Source: Sulfitobacter dubius (GTDB taxonomy: Bacteria; Pseudomonadota; Alphaproteobacteria; Rhodobacterales; Rhodobacteraceae). From it: a stretch of DNA of 64,000 nucleotides. Position 1 is the first letter of the stretch; each line of letters opens with the position of its first letter. Shown here in pieces: positions 28,662-37,126 of this stretch. A program made the position numbers and the translations under genes. The notes under the pieces are model-generated. The model was given only the letters and a program-made list of their open reading frames with translations. It was not told the DNA's origin and searched no databases. Location of the stretch: contig NZ_FOPG01000001.1 of the NCBI RefSeq assembly GCF_900113435.1, positions 1,521,240-1,585,239 on the forward strand. Direction: 5' to 3'.

Positions 28662-29786
28662 ATGTATCAAGCCGCCATCACCGGTACGGGCGTTTTCACG
28701 CCCCATCAAACCATCACCAATGCCGAACTGGTCGAAGCGTTTAACGCCTATGCGGACCTCTACAACGCCGAGAATGCCGAGGCGATTGAGGCTGGTACAG
28801 TTGAGGCCAAAGCACATTCTTCGGAAGAGTTTATCGTCAAGGCCAGCGGGATCGAGCAGCGCTATGTGATGGACAAATCCGGCATTCTCGACCCCAATAT
28901 CATGCACCCCCTCTTGCGGCAGCGCCGGGACGAGGAACCCTCGTTGATGGCCGAAATGGCCATTGATGCCGCGCAGAAGGCGCTTGCCGCTGCGGGCAAA
29001 ACCGCCGCCGATGTAGATGCAGTAATCTGTGCCGCCTCTAATCTAGAGCGCGCCTATCCCGCCGTGGCGATCGAAATTCAGGACCTGCTTGGGGTCAAGG
29101 GCTTTGCTTTTGACATGAACGTTGCCTGCTCTTCGGCCACCTTCGGCATCCAAGCTGCGGCGGATATGATCCGCTCCGGCTCCATCCGCTCCGCCTTGGT
29201 GGTGAACCCTGAGATTTGCTCAGCCCACCTCGAATGGCGCGACCGGGATTGCCACTTCATCTTTGGCGATGTCGCTACAGCCACTTTGCTGGAACGCGCC
29301 GAGGATACCGATGGCCCCTGTTTCGATGTCATCTCAACCCGCTGTGCGACGGAGTATTCCAACAACATCCGCAACAACAACGGCTTCCTCCGTCGGTCCC
29401 GTCCCGACGGGCTGAGCGACAGGCGCGATATGCAGTTCATGCAGAATGGGCGCAAAGTGTTTAAGGAGGTGTTGCCCATGGTGGCCGATCATATCGGCGG
29501 GCATATGGCCCACAACGGATTGGAATCCTCAGATTTGAAACGCATTTGGCTGCATCAAGCGAACAAATCGATGAACGACTTCATTGGCCGCAAGGTGCTG
29601 GGCCGGGAACCAGAAACGGGTGAGCAGCCCAACATTCTACAAGACTACGCCAATACCTCCTCCGCCGGGTCAATCATCGCTTTTGCCAAGAATTCTGACG
29701 ATCTGAAGGATGGCGACACCGGGCTAATCTGCTCTTTCGGCGCGGGATATTCTGTGGGGTCGGTCATCGTCAAAAAGCGCGGTTAA
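28662..29786 (+). CDS. Beta-ketoacyl-ACP synthase III-like protein
   Basis: This 374-residue thiolase-fold enzyme has the FabH catalytic triad: Cys in MNVACSSATF (about residue 152), His in IWLHQANKSM, and Asn in DYANTSSAGS. It is longer than standard FabH (~320) because of extra sequence near residues 20-75. It matches the longer FabH-like group (as in Pseudomonas PA3286) that condenses medium-chain acyl-CoA with malonyl-ACP. Main fatty-acid initiation is probably done by another fabH elsewhere. A sequence AAAGGGACAACAGCG precedes the ATG. Confidence 0.9.
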   Translation: MYQAAITGTGVFTPHQTITNAELVEAFNAYADLYNAENAEAIEAGTVEAKAHSSEEFIVKASGIEQRYVMDKSGILDPNIMHPLLRQRRDEEPSLMAEMAIDAAQKALAAAGKTAADVDAVICAASNLERAYPAVAIEIQDLLGVKGFAFDMNVACSSATFGIQAAADMIRSGSIRSALVVNPEICSAHLEWRDRDCHFIFGDVATATLLERAEDTDGPCFDVISTRCATEYSNNIRNNNGFLRRSRPDGLSDRRDMQFMQNGRKVFKEVLPMVADHIGGHMAHNGLESSDLKRIWLHQANKSMNDFIGRKVLGREPETGEQPNILQDYANTSSAGSIIAFAKNSDDLKDGDTGLICSFGAGYSVGSVIVKKRG

Positions 29787-29795
29787 CGCGTCCCA

Positions 29796-29822
29796 CCCAG
29801 CCCAAGAGATCGGGCGGGGTTT
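29796..29822 (+). terminator. Weak terminator after the fabH-like gene
   Basis: An 8-bp stem with one mismatch (CCCAGCCC with GGGCGGGG) is followed by TTT. It is plausible but not strong. Confidence 0.4.
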
Positions 29823-29863
29823 GCATCTTGATCCGCTGTCATGGGCGGCGTAACACCCTGCCC

Positions 29864-30445
29864 ATGGCAAAGCTTTACTTCAATTACTCCACCATGAACG
29901 CTGGCAAATCCACGGTGCTGCTGCAGGCGGCACACAACTATGTGGAGCGCGGCATGGTGCCCTATCTGCTGACTGCGCAGTTCGACAATCGCGCGGGCGA
30001 AGGGCGCATTGCCTCGCGCATTGGCATCGGGCAAGAGGCCGACACTTTCGGCCCCGGCGAGGACCTTCTGGCCAAGATCGAAAGCCGGTTGGAGCAAGGC
30101 CCCTGCGCCTGTATCTTCGTCGACGAGGCGCAGTTTCTGGAGGTCGAACAGGTCTGGCAACTGGCCCGTGCGGTGGATGATCTGGGCGTGCCGATCATGT
30201 GCTTTGGGCTGCGGGTCGATTTCCGGGGTGAGCTGTTCCCCGGCTCCGCCACCCTGCTCGCGCTGGCCGATGAGATGCGCGAAGTGCGCACCATTTGCCA
30301 TTGCGGCAAGAAGGCCACGATGGTCGTGCGCCGCGATGCCGAAGGGCAGGCCATGCGGGACGGCGCGCAGGTGCAGATCGGCGGGAACGAGACCTATGTC
30401 TCGCTCTGCCGCAAACACTGGCGCGCCGCCGTGGGCGATGGCTAA
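29864..30445 (+). CDS. tdk: Thymidine kinase
   Basis: Tdk phosphorylates thymidine (and deoxyuridine) with ATP, the salvage route to dTMP. The 193-residue type II enzyme has the P-loop STMNAGKSTVLLQ at the N-terminus, the Walker-B-like FVDEAQFL, and a zinc site with CHCGKKA and a late Cys (SLCRKHW). I choose the ATG at 29864 (MAKLYFNYSTMNAGKS), as in other Tdk proteins. It competes with DeoA for thymidine. The stop overlaps that of the convergent dehydrogenase gene. Confidence 0.97.
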   Translation: MAKLYFNYSTMNAGKSTVLLQAAHNYVERGMVPYLLTAQFDNRAGEGRIASRIGIGQEADTFGPGEDLLAKIESRLEQGPCACIFVDEAQFLEVEQVWQLARAVDDLGVPIMCFGLRVDFRGELFPGSATLLALADEMREVRTICHCGKKATMVVRRDAEGQAMRDGAQVQIGGNETYVSLCRKHWRAAVGDG

Positions 30446-31392
30446 ACCCGGTTTGGCGGCGTCTGTCCGTCGATGAAGGCTTGCAGATTGGCCACCGCCA
30501 TCAGCCCCATATCGACGCGAACCTCATGCGCCGCCGTGCCGAGATGCGGCAGCAGCACAACATTGTCGAGATCACGCAGCGCCTGCGGCACCTTGGGCTC
30601 GAACTCATAGACATCCAATCCCGCACCGCCGATGCGCCCCGCTTGCAAAGCTTCGATCAAGGCGGCCTCCTGCACCACATCGCCACGGGCGATGTTGATC
30701 AGATGGGCACGGGGCTTCATCGCGCCGAGAACGGTCTCATCGATCAGATGCCGTGTCTCGCCGCCGCCGGGCACGGCGATAACAAGCACATCCACGGCTT
30801 CGGCCAGCGCGGTCAGGCTTTCGACACGGGAAGCGGGGAAATCGAGGTCTTTCTCACTGCGGTTGAAATAGCTGACCTGCATGTCGAACCCATAGTGGCA
30901 GCGCCGCGCGATGGCTTGACCAATCCGGCCCATACCGACGATGCCGACCCGTTTGCCGGTCAGGTGCAGCCCCAGCATCTGCGTCGGGTGCCAGCCCGCC
31001 CAAGCGCCGGAGCGCACCAGCCGCTCCCCTTCGGCGGCGCGGCGGGCGGACATCAGCATGAGTGTCATGGCGACATCCGCCGTGGCATCGGTGACGGCGC
31101 CGGGCGTGTTGGTCACCTCCACCCCCGCCGCGCGGGCCGCTGCCGCGTCGATGTGGTTATAGCCGACGCCAAAATTGGCGAGGATCTTGCAACGCGGCTC
31201 GGGCACATCAGCGAAAACCTCGGCTGAAAAGGCATCACCCAAAGTCGGCATCACCCCGTCATAGTCGCGCAGCGCGGCGCGCATTTCTTCGCCCGAAAGC
31301 GGCGCGGTTTCTTCGCGCACCGTCACTTCGCAGCCCTTTAAAGCTTCGGTGACTTCCTTGGGCAAAGGTCTGGCAATCAATATCTTTTTCAA
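30442..31392 (-). CDS. 2-hydroxyacid dehydrogenase (glyoxylate/hydroxypyruvate reductase type)
   Basis: This 316-residue NAD(P)-dependent D-2-hydroxyacid dehydrogenase has the Rossmann motif VGIVGMGRIGQAIARR (about residues 149-164). Its catalytic Arg is in NIARGDVV, the Glu in DVYEFEP, and the His in LLPHLGTAA. It probably reduces glyoxylate or hydroxypyruvate. The start must be TTG at 31392 (MKKILIARPLPKEV): the codon overlaps the TGA of csaA, and no ATG fits without losing the first beta strand. The unusual start plus overlap implies coupled, reduced translation. Confidence 0.9.
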   Translation of the reverse strand: MKKILIARPLPKEVTEALKGCEVTVREETAPLSGEEMRAALRDYDGVMPTLGDAFSAEVFADVPEPRCKILANFGVGYNHIDAAAARAAGVEVTNTPGAVTDATADVAMTLMLMSARRAAEGERLVRSGAWAGWHPTQMLGLHLTGKRVGIVGMGRIGQAIARRCHYGFDMQVSYFNRSEKDLDFPASRVESLTALAEAVDVLVIAVPGGGETRHLIDETVLGAMKPRAHLINIARGDVVQEAALIEALQAGRIGGAGLDVYEFEPKVPQALRDLDNVVLLPHLGTAAHEVRVDMGLMAVANLQAFIDGQTPPNRV

Positions 31393-31727
31393 TGCATCCG
31401 CCCTCCTTCGGGCACGTTTTGATCTGGCGCCAACAGCACGATCTCACCGTCCTTATCCGGTAGGCCAAGCACCAGCACCTCGGACATGAAAGGCCCGATC
31501 TGGCGCGGCGGGAAATTGACCACGGCCACAACCTGCCGCCCCACCAGCGCTTCAGGTGTGTAATGGGCGGTGATCTGAGCAGAAGTTTTGCGCTCGCCTA
31601 TCTCATTGCCGAAATCCACCCAGAGTTTGATCGCCGGTTTGCGCGCTTCGGGAAAGGCCTCGGCCCGGGTGACCGTGCCAACGCGAATGTCGACTTTCAT
31701 AAAATCGTCGAAAGTGATCTCAGCCAT
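31389..31727 (-). CDS. csaA: tRNA-binding domain protein CsaA
   Basis: This 112-residue protein is one tRNA-binding OB-fold domain (VDIRVGTVTRAEAFPEARKP, VVAVVNFPPRQIGPFMSEVL). It matches CsaA, a dimeric protein with chaperone-like activity in Bacillus and homology to the tRNA-binding domains of MetRS and Arc1p. It starts at 31727, overlapping the end of proC by 8 bp, and its stop overlaps the dehydrogenase start. All three genes thus form one tightly packed operon. Confidence 0.95.
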   Translation of the reverse strand: MAEITFDDFMKVDIRVGTVTRAEAFPEARKPAIKLWVDFGNEIGERKTSAQITAHYTPEALVGRQVVAVVNFPPRQIGPFMSEVLVLGLPDKDGEIVLLAPDQNVPEGGRMH

Positions 31728-32541
31728 TGGCCAGCTCCCGCGATCTGTCTGCGGCAGCGGCCACGGCGCGTTTCAACAAGGGCGGGAAGCCTTCGGCCTC
31801 ATCCATCAGAACCTCAAGCGCCGCTTGGGTGGTGCCATTGGGGCTGGTCACGTTGACGCGAAGCTGGGCGGGGTCTTCTTCGGCCTGCATCGCCAGCGCC
31901 CCTGCCCCGGCCACGGTTGCCTTGGCCAACTGCATGGCCAGTTCTTCGGGCAAGCCTCGGGCCACCCCGGCGGCGGCCATGCATTCGATCATGTGAAAGA
32001 CATAGGCCGGGCCCGAGCCGCTGACCCCCGTGACCGCGTCGATCTGCGCCTCTTCGGTCAGGCGGACGACCTCGCCCACCGCGCTCAGCAGCGTTTCGGC
32101 TTCATCCAAAGACCGGCTGCCCGTCTTGGCGTTGCCGACGATGGCGGTGATCCCTTTGGAGATGGCGGCAGGGGTGTTGGGCATGGCCCGCACAATCGGT
32201 GTATCGGCTCCGAGGACGCCTTCGAAATAGCCAATAGTGGTGCCCGCCGCGACGCTGACGAATAGCGTCTCACCATTGCCCATCGCCCGAAGCGTCGGCA
32301 GCGCGTCCGCCATCATCTGGGGCTTAACTGCCACCAGCACCACCGCTGGCGCAGCAGGCAGATCGGCGTTCAGGTTCACGCCGGTGCCTTGCAGCCAATC
32401 GGAGGGCTTCGGGTCCACGACCCAAACCGAGCTTGCAGGCAGCCCCTTCGCCAGCCAGCCCTCCAACATGGCCGATCCCATTTTGCCGCAGCCCAGCAAA
32501 ACTAGGCCATCACGTGCAACTCTGCCGTCTTTCATGGTCAT
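31720..32541 (-). CDS. proC: Pyrroline-5-carboxylate reductase
   Basis: ProC reduces pyrroline-5-carboxylate to proline with NAD(P)H. The 273-residue protein has the nucleotide motif LVLLGCGKMGSAMLEGW at the N-terminus. The C-terminal dimerisation domain carries the family signature GVSGSGPAYVFHMIECM. I start it at the ATG at 32541 (MTMKDGRVARDG) because GGGGG lies directly upstream; a second ATG at 32535 is possible. It is the first gene of proC-csaA-dehydrogenase and lies 25 bp after the YbjN-like gene, probably co-transcribed. Confidence 0.96.
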   Translation of the reverse strand: MTMKDGRVARDGLVLLGCGKMGSAMLEGWLAKGLPASSVWVVDPKPSDWLQGTGVNLNADLPAAPAVVLVAVKPQMMADALPTLRAMGNGETLFVSVAAGTTIGYFEGVLGADTPIVRAMPNTPAAISKGITAIVGNAKTGSRSLDEAETLLSAVGEVVRLTEEAQIDAVTGVSGSGPAYVFHMIECMAAAGVARGLPEELAMQLAKATVAGAGALAMQAEEDPAQLRVNVTSPNGTTQAALEVLMDEAEGFPPLLKRAVAAAADRSRELANG

Positions 32542-32566
32542 CCCCCGAAGTTGTTCGGGGACTTTG

Positions 32567-33067
32567 TTACGCCCGGCCGTAAGCCTCTGCAATGGCGACA
32601 TCCATCGCGGCCTTGGGGGTTTGATCGCCCCAGACCAGCAATTGCAACGCGGGATAGTAGCGTTCCGCACTCATGACGGCGGCACCGATCATCGTGTCGA
32701 TCTGCTCTGGCCCCGCGACCTGACCGCCCGACAAGACCAACCCGTAACGGTAGACCATCAACTGCTGATCGGCCCAGAAGCTAAAGGCTCCAGCCCAGCA
32801 TTGATCGTTGACGAGGTTTAACAATTCGTAAAGCTGCGGCAGTTTTTCGGCAGGCGGCTCCATCTCAAAGGTGCAAATTAGGCGCAGTGTTTCGTCATAG
32901 GCTGACCATGCCAACGTGATGGAATAGGTTCGCCACTGCCCCTCGACAGCCATGGCAATCTGATCATCCGCGACGCGGTCAAAATCCCAATCGTGATGGG
33001 CTGCGAGATTTTCAACGATATCAATGGGGTGAATGTCTTCTTCAAGGTAATGCTCGGACAGGGCCAT
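32567..33067 (-). CDS. YbjN domain protein
   Basis: This 166-residue cytoplasmic protein belongs to the YbjN family (PF10722), which adopts a type III secretion chaperone-like fold; biochemical role is unknown. The start MALSEHYLEEDIHPIDIVEN at 33067 follows GAGAGGTGG. The middle shows the family rhythm LRLICTFEMEPPAEKLPQLY and LVNDQCWAGAFSFWADQQLM. It is located just ahead of proC in the same orientation, as often seen in Rhodobacteraceae. Confidence 0.92.
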   Translation of the reverse strand: MALSEHYLEEDIHPIDIVENLAAHHDWDFDRVADDQIAMAVEGQWRTYSITLAWSAYDETLRLICTFEMEPPAEKLPQLYELLNLVNDQCWAGAFSFWADQQLMVYRYGLVLSGGQVAGPEQIDTMIGAAVMSAERYYPALQLLVWGDQTPKAAMDVAIAEAYGRA

Positions 33068-33379
33068 TTCGCCACCTCTCAATCTGTTCCATGGGGAGGG
33101 CCGGGGCGCCACCAGCCATGGAAGCCTGCACAAATAGGCGTGTAGGTTTACCTCGCCTATACAATATATGGTGCTTCCAGCGGACCATTCTGGCAACCTT
33201 TTTCTTGGGGATAACCACAAATCATAGGGGATAACCGCAATAACTTGTGGGTAAGTCGCGGAATACGTCTAGAATTTGGAAGGGTATGCTGCGCGCGGCC
33301 CAGATTTGGGTGTCTGGCTAGCGGAAGGATCACCGCCCCACGCAGGGGCAGCAGATCAATTTTTGGGGTGGTTGAGCGC
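33068..33379. other. Intergenic region with three DnaA-box-like sequences
   Basis: These 312 bp hold no supported gene. Three degenerate matches to the DnaA box (TGTGGATAA orientation) lie within 49 bp: TGGGGATAA at 33206-33214, AGGGGATAA at 33226-33234 and TGTGGGTAA at 33246-33254, each one or two bases off. A small hairpin GCCCC-ACGCA-GGGGC sits at 33335-33349 near the end of ubiK. The promoter of the ybjN-proC operon probably lies here. Confidence 0.35.
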
Positions 33380-33622
33380 TCAGCCCTTGGCTTCCAGCTT
33401 GTCGAGCCGGGTTTTAAGCACTTCGTTCTCTTCGCGGGCCTTCTGCGCCATGGCGCGCACAGCGTCAAATTCTTCACGGGTGACGAAATCGCGATCGGCC
33501 AACCACCGGTCAAGCATGCCTTTCATGGCAGTCTCGGCCTCGTCTTTAGCGCCTTGGGCCACGCCCATCGCGTTTGTCATCATCTGTGATACGTCGTCGA
33601 AAAACTTGTTACGGGTCTGCAT
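33380..33622 (-). CDS. ubiK: UbiK/BMFP-family ubiquinone biosynthesis accessory factor
   Basis: This 80-residue protein matches the UbiK (YqiC, BMFP) family (PF04380). UbiK assists the soluble Ubi complex in ubiquinone synthesis and promotes membrane fusion in vitro. It has an amphipathic N-terminal part ([20 protein letters not shown]) and a C-terminal coiled coil ([20 protein letters not shown]). It is divergent from lgt across about 95 bp. Confidence 0.9.
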   Translation of the reverse strand: MQTRNKFFDDVSQMMTNAMGVAQGAKDEAETAMKGMLDRWLADRDFVTREEFDAVRAMAQKAREENEVLKTRLDKLEAKG

Positions 33623-33716
33623 GTCTGGCCTCCGGAGGTTTGTTAGCCTCTATATGGGGCGCGAAGCCCTTACTCGCAAGGTTGACTTCCCCGCGCGGCC
33701 TTGCTCAATCAGCGAC

Positions 33717-34601
33717 ATGATAGCCATGCTCCCCTTCCCCGATATCGCGCCGGAAATCTTTTCGGTTAACCTGTTTGGTGCCACCTTCGCGCTGCGGTGG
33801 TATGCGCTGGCCTATATCGTGGGCATTTTGCTGGGCTGGCGCGTGGCCACTGCGGCGGTCAAACAGCCGCAACTGTGGCGGAATGACACGCCCGTCATGA
33901 AGCCCGGACAGATCGAAGATCTGCTGTTTTGGGTCATCCTTGGCGTAATCCTCGGCGGGCGCTTGGGATATGTGCTGTTTTATCAACCAGCCTATTACCT
34001 GTCGAACCCCGCCGCCATCTTGCAGCTTTGGGAAGGCGGCATGTCCTTCCATGGTGGGGCGCTTGGGGTCATTTTGGCCGGGCTCTTCTATACATGGCGG
34101 CATCGCATCCCGGTGATCTCAACCGGGGATATGGTCTGCTTGGGGCTGGCACCGGGGCTGTTTCTGGGGCGGCTGGCGAATTTCATCAACGCCGAGCTTT
34201 GGGGGCGCCCGACCGACCTGCCTTGGGGCGTCGCCTTCCCCGGTGAAGCGGCGCAGTTCTGCCCCGACGTGGCGGGCATCTGCGCGCGCCACCCCTCGCA
34301 ACTTTACGAAGCATTGCTGGAAGGGTTGCTGCTAGGCGGTGTGCTAATCTGGATGGCATGGAAACGTGGCGCGCTGAAGATGCCCGGGCTGATCGGCGGC
34401 ACCTTTCTTGCGGGCTATGGCGCGGCGCGCTTCGCAGTTGAGTTCCTGCGCCAACCGGATGCGCAATTCGTCACCCCCGGCAACCCGCTGGGGCTGGCGT
34501 GGCATATCGGCGGCTGGGGGCTGACCATGGGGCAAATCCTATCGCTGCCGATGATCGCCGTTGGCATCTTCTTGATCATCCGAGCGCGGCGGCAGGCATG
34601 A
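33717..34601 (+). CDS. lgt: Prolipoprotein diacylglyceryl transferase
   Basis: Lgt transfers diacylglycerol from phosphatidylglycerol to the lipobox cysteine of prolipoproteins, the first step of lipoprotein maturation at the inner membrane. The 294-residue protein has about seven hydrophobic segments, the HGG motif ([11 protein letters not shown]) and the Lgt signature [17 protein letters not shown]. Start at 33717 ([13 protein letters not shown]), with 33726 as a close alternative. The stop overlaps the midA start (ATGA), beginning the lgt-midA-pgeF operon. Confidence 0.97.
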   Translation: MIAMLPFPDIAPEIFSVNLFGATFALRWYALAYIVGILLGWRVATAAVKQPQLWRNDTPVMKPGQIEDLLFWVILGVILGGRLGYVLFYQPAYYLSNPAAILQLWEGGMSFHGGALGVILAGLFYTWRHRIPVISTGDMVCLGLAPGLFLGRLANFINAELWGRPTDLPWGVAFPGEAAQFCPDVAGICARHPSQLYEALLEGLLLGGVLIWMAWKRGALKMPGLIGGTFLAGYGAARFAVEFLRQPDAQFVTPGNPLGLAWHIGGWGLTMGQILSLPMIAVGIFLIIRARRQA

Positions 34602-35656
34602 GCCTGAAGGATCATCTGCTGGCGCGGATCGCGCTGGAAGGGCCGATGAGGGTAGACGACTATATGCAGTCCTGTCTGCTGCATCCCGACTGGGGCTACT
34701 ACACGACACGCGCACCCTTTGGCGCGCAGGGCGACTTTATCACCGCGCCTGAGATCAGCCAGATGTTTGGCGAGTTGATCGGCCTCTCCTTGGCGCAAAG
34801 CTGGCTGAATCAGGGTGCGCCTGCGCCCTTCACGCTGGCCGAACTTGGCCCTGGGCGCGGCACACTGATGGCCGATGTGCTGCGTGCCTGCGCGCAAGTC
34901 CCAGGGTTTCTGGCCGCCGCACAGGTAACATTGATTGAAGCCTCCCCCGCCTTGCGAGGCGTGCAACGCGAGACATTGGCCGGCCATGAGGTTACGCACC
35001 TTGATACCGTGGCCGAACTGCCCGAAGCGCCTCTCTTTCTTATCGCAAACGAATTCTTCGACGTGCTGCCAATCCGCCAATTCATCCGCCATGGCGCAGG
35101 CTGGGCAGAGCGGCGCATCGGGGCGACGGATGCTGAGCTTACATTCGGCCTTGCTCCGGTGGCGCCACAGCCAGCCCTCGCGCATCGGCTAGAGGATACC
35201 AAAGACGGTGATCTGGTCGAACTATGCGCCCCGGCAACGAAAGTCATGAATGAGGTCGGCCGCCGCATCGCAGGCCACGGCGGCGCGGGGCTAATCATCG
35301 ATTATGGCGATTGGCGTGCGCTTGGCGACACGCTGCAAGCGTTAGAGGACCACGCCCCCGCCAAGCCGCTGGCCAACCCCGGCAAGGCAGACATTACCGC
35401 ACATGTCGATTTCGAAGCGCTCGCGGGCGCATGTCCATGCCGCTATAGCCGCGTAGTGACCCAAGGAGTTTTCCTAGAGCGTTTGGGCATCACGGCCCGC
35501 GCGCAGAAATTAGCCGAACCGCTGAACGGAGAGGCGCTTAACAGCCACATTGCCGCACATCGACGGTTGACGCACCCGGCGGAAATGGGAAACCTGTTTA
35601 AAGTGATGGGGCTCTATCCGAAGGGTCAGACCCCGCCCCCTGGAACAGAAGCATGA
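34598..35656 (+). CDS. SAM-dependent methyltransferase of the MidA/NDUFAF7 family
   Basis: This 352-residue protein matches class I methyltransferases of the NDUFAF7/MidA type (DUF185). Hallmarks are [21 protein letters not shown] near the start and the SAM-binding [16 protein letters not shown]. In mitochondria NDUFAF7 dimethylates an arginine of complex I subunit NDUFS2 during assembly, so a similar role on NuoD is plausible here (inference). It is the middle gene of lgt-midA-pgeF, overlapping both neighbours by 4 bp. Confidence 0.93.
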   Translation: MSLKDHLLARIALEGPMRVDDYMQSCLLHPDWGYYTTRAPFGAQGDFITAPEISQMFGELIGLSLAQSWLNQGAPAPFTLAELGPGRGTLMADVLRACAQVPGFLAAAQVTLIEASPALRGVQRETLAGHEVTHLDTVAELPEAPLFLIANEFFDVLPIRQFIRHGAGWAERRIGATDAELTFGLAPVAPQPALAHRLEDTKDGDLVELCAPATKVMNEVGRRIAGHGGAGLIIDYGDWRALGDTLQALEDHAPAKPLANPGKADITAHVDFEALAGACPCRYSRVVTQGVFLERLGITARAQKLAEPLNGEALNSHIAAHRRLTHPAEMGNLFKVMGLYPKGQTPPPGTEA

Positions 35657-36408
35657 CACTCGAAATTCTCACCTCAGATGCGCTTGCCCCCCTGCGACAT
35701 GGTTTTTTCACCCGACGCGGCGGTGCGTCATCTGGGGTCTTTGCCGGGTTGAATTGTGGCAGTGGCAGTTCTGACCAATCTGAGATCGTGCGCATCAACC
35801 GCGCCCGCGCCGCCGAAGCGATGGGTCTGCCTGCGGATCATCTGGTGGGGGTGCATCAGGTGCATTCCGCCAGCGTCGTTACGGTGACAGAACCTTATGA
35901 TGATAAGCCCCGCGCTGATGCGTTGGTGACCAAGACGCCAGGCATCGCGCTCTCGATTCTGACCGCGGATTGCCAGCCAGTGCTCTTTGCCGATGCGCAA
36001 GCCGGTGTTGTCGGTGCGGCTCACGCTGGCTGGCGCGGCGCGCTTGATGGGATACTTGAGGCGACCGTTGACGCGATGGTCGATCTGGGTGCCAAGCGCG
36101 AAAAGATCACGGCCGTCATCGGCCCCTCCATCAGCCAACGCGCCTATGAGGTTGGGCCGGAGTTTCTAGACAGTTTCATGAACGCCGACCCCGAGTTCGC
36201 CCGCTATTTTGCGCAGGGCGAAGGCGACCGGCTGCATTTTGACCTGCCGGGCTTTGGCCTGAACCGTTTGCGCGCGGCAGGTGTCGGTCATGCAGAATGG
36301 ACGCGGCACTGCACCTATGCCGATCCGGGGCGATTCTACTCCTATCGCCGCACCACCCATGCAAAGGAAGCGGACTATGGCCGCTTGCTCGCGGCGATCA
36401 CGCTCTGA
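35653..36408 (+). CDS. pgeF: Peptidoglycan editing factor / multicopper polyphenol oxidase family
   Basis: This 251-residue protein is of the YfiH/LACC1 family. The zinc and catalytic residues are visible in VGVHQVHS (His), LTADCQPVL (Cys) and GAAHAGWRGAL (His). In E. coli PgeF (YfiH) removes wrong amino acids from peptidoglycan precursors; relatives have adenosine deaminase/phosphorylase activity. Position after lgt supports an envelope-linked role. ATG overlaps the midA stop. Confidence 0.95.
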   Translation: MTLEILTSDALAPLRHGFFTRRGGASSGVFAGLNCGSGSSDQSEIVRINRARAAEAMGLPADHLVGVHQVHSASVVTVTEPYDDKPRADALVTKTPGIALSILTADCQPVLFADAQAGVVGAAHAGWRGALDGILEATVDAMVDLGAKREKITAVIGPSISQRAYEVGPEFLDSFMNADPEFARYFAQGEGDRLHFDLPGFGLNRLRAAGVGHAEWTRHCTYADPGRFYSYRRTTHAKEADYGRLLAAITL

Positions 36409-36682
36409 ACAGGGCGGGATTGGGGCAGAGCGCGTCAGTTTTACGCCCCATTAGCGCCGAGCAATTCGAAACAATCGCTGTAAAGTTGGCGAATTGTCCA
36501 CGGGTAACTTTGCAAGTCACTGAAATTAAATAGATTCAAAAATACGGCATGGGTGCCGCATTGCCGCGTGCCCTATCTAAGATTTTCCGTAAGTTTCTCT
36601 CTCGTCGTCAAAAACCGGCCCGATTGCCCTGCGATAGTGAACTCAAGCAACGATGCCTGCGTGACCCGAGAGGAACAGAGCC

Positions 36683-36826
36683 ATGAAAAAGAACCCGCGT
36701 TTCATCAAGTCCGTCGTCGAGACCGCTGCAAAGTCTGACACCGTCATGCCTTGGGCCCGGGGCGCACGGCGTGCTGCCTTTATCGCCAAGCGCACAAGTG
36801 CCGGGCCGGTTCGCAAAACCGCCTGA
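36683..36826 (+). CDS. Small basic protein, 47 residues
   Basis: This short gene encodes MKKNPRFIKSVVETAAKSDT followed by VMPWARGARRAAFIAKR and a basic tail. The protein is strongly positive and possibly amphipathic. Support for coding comes from the AGAGGAACAG Shine-Dalgarno region, the strong terminator at 36876-36913 and protein-like composition. Similar small Trp-Ala-Arg-Gly-type proteins are, to my recollection, common in Rhodobacteraceae, where their function is unknown. It stands alone between pgeF and the Hint-domain gene. Confidence 0.7.
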   Translation: MKKNPRFIKSVVETAAKSDTVMPWARGARRAAFIAKRTSAGPVRKTA

Positions 36827-36875
36827 TAGGTTTCTCCCCTGCATCGCCAGCGCCACGGCGCCCGGTGCGACTGAT

Positions 36876-36913
36876 CGCCCCTCGGTACGTTGATTCGTGC
36901 CGGGGGGCGTTTT
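36876..36913 (+). terminator. Terminator after the 47-residue gene
   Basis: A long GC-rich stem (CGCCCC... with ...GGGGCG, extended inward by CGG/CCG and ACG/CGT) is followed by TTTT. The rest of the 300-bp gap to the Hint-domain gene shows no other clear feature. Confidence 0.85.
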
Positions 36914-37126
36914 CGTGTAAATGTGGCAAGGACGAACCGTGTTGGGAAACAGACTGTCGGTTTCAGCAGAAATTGGCGCAGAATGCCGCAGCAATGTTCT
37001 GGATACTTTGACAATGCATGGTGAACATGGCGCTTTGATCTTAGGATCGCGTTAACTTGCACTGTGTTACGTCCGCGACATGGATGCGGGCAAAGCCGGG
37101 CGCGACGGACCGACAAGAGGTTTTGC

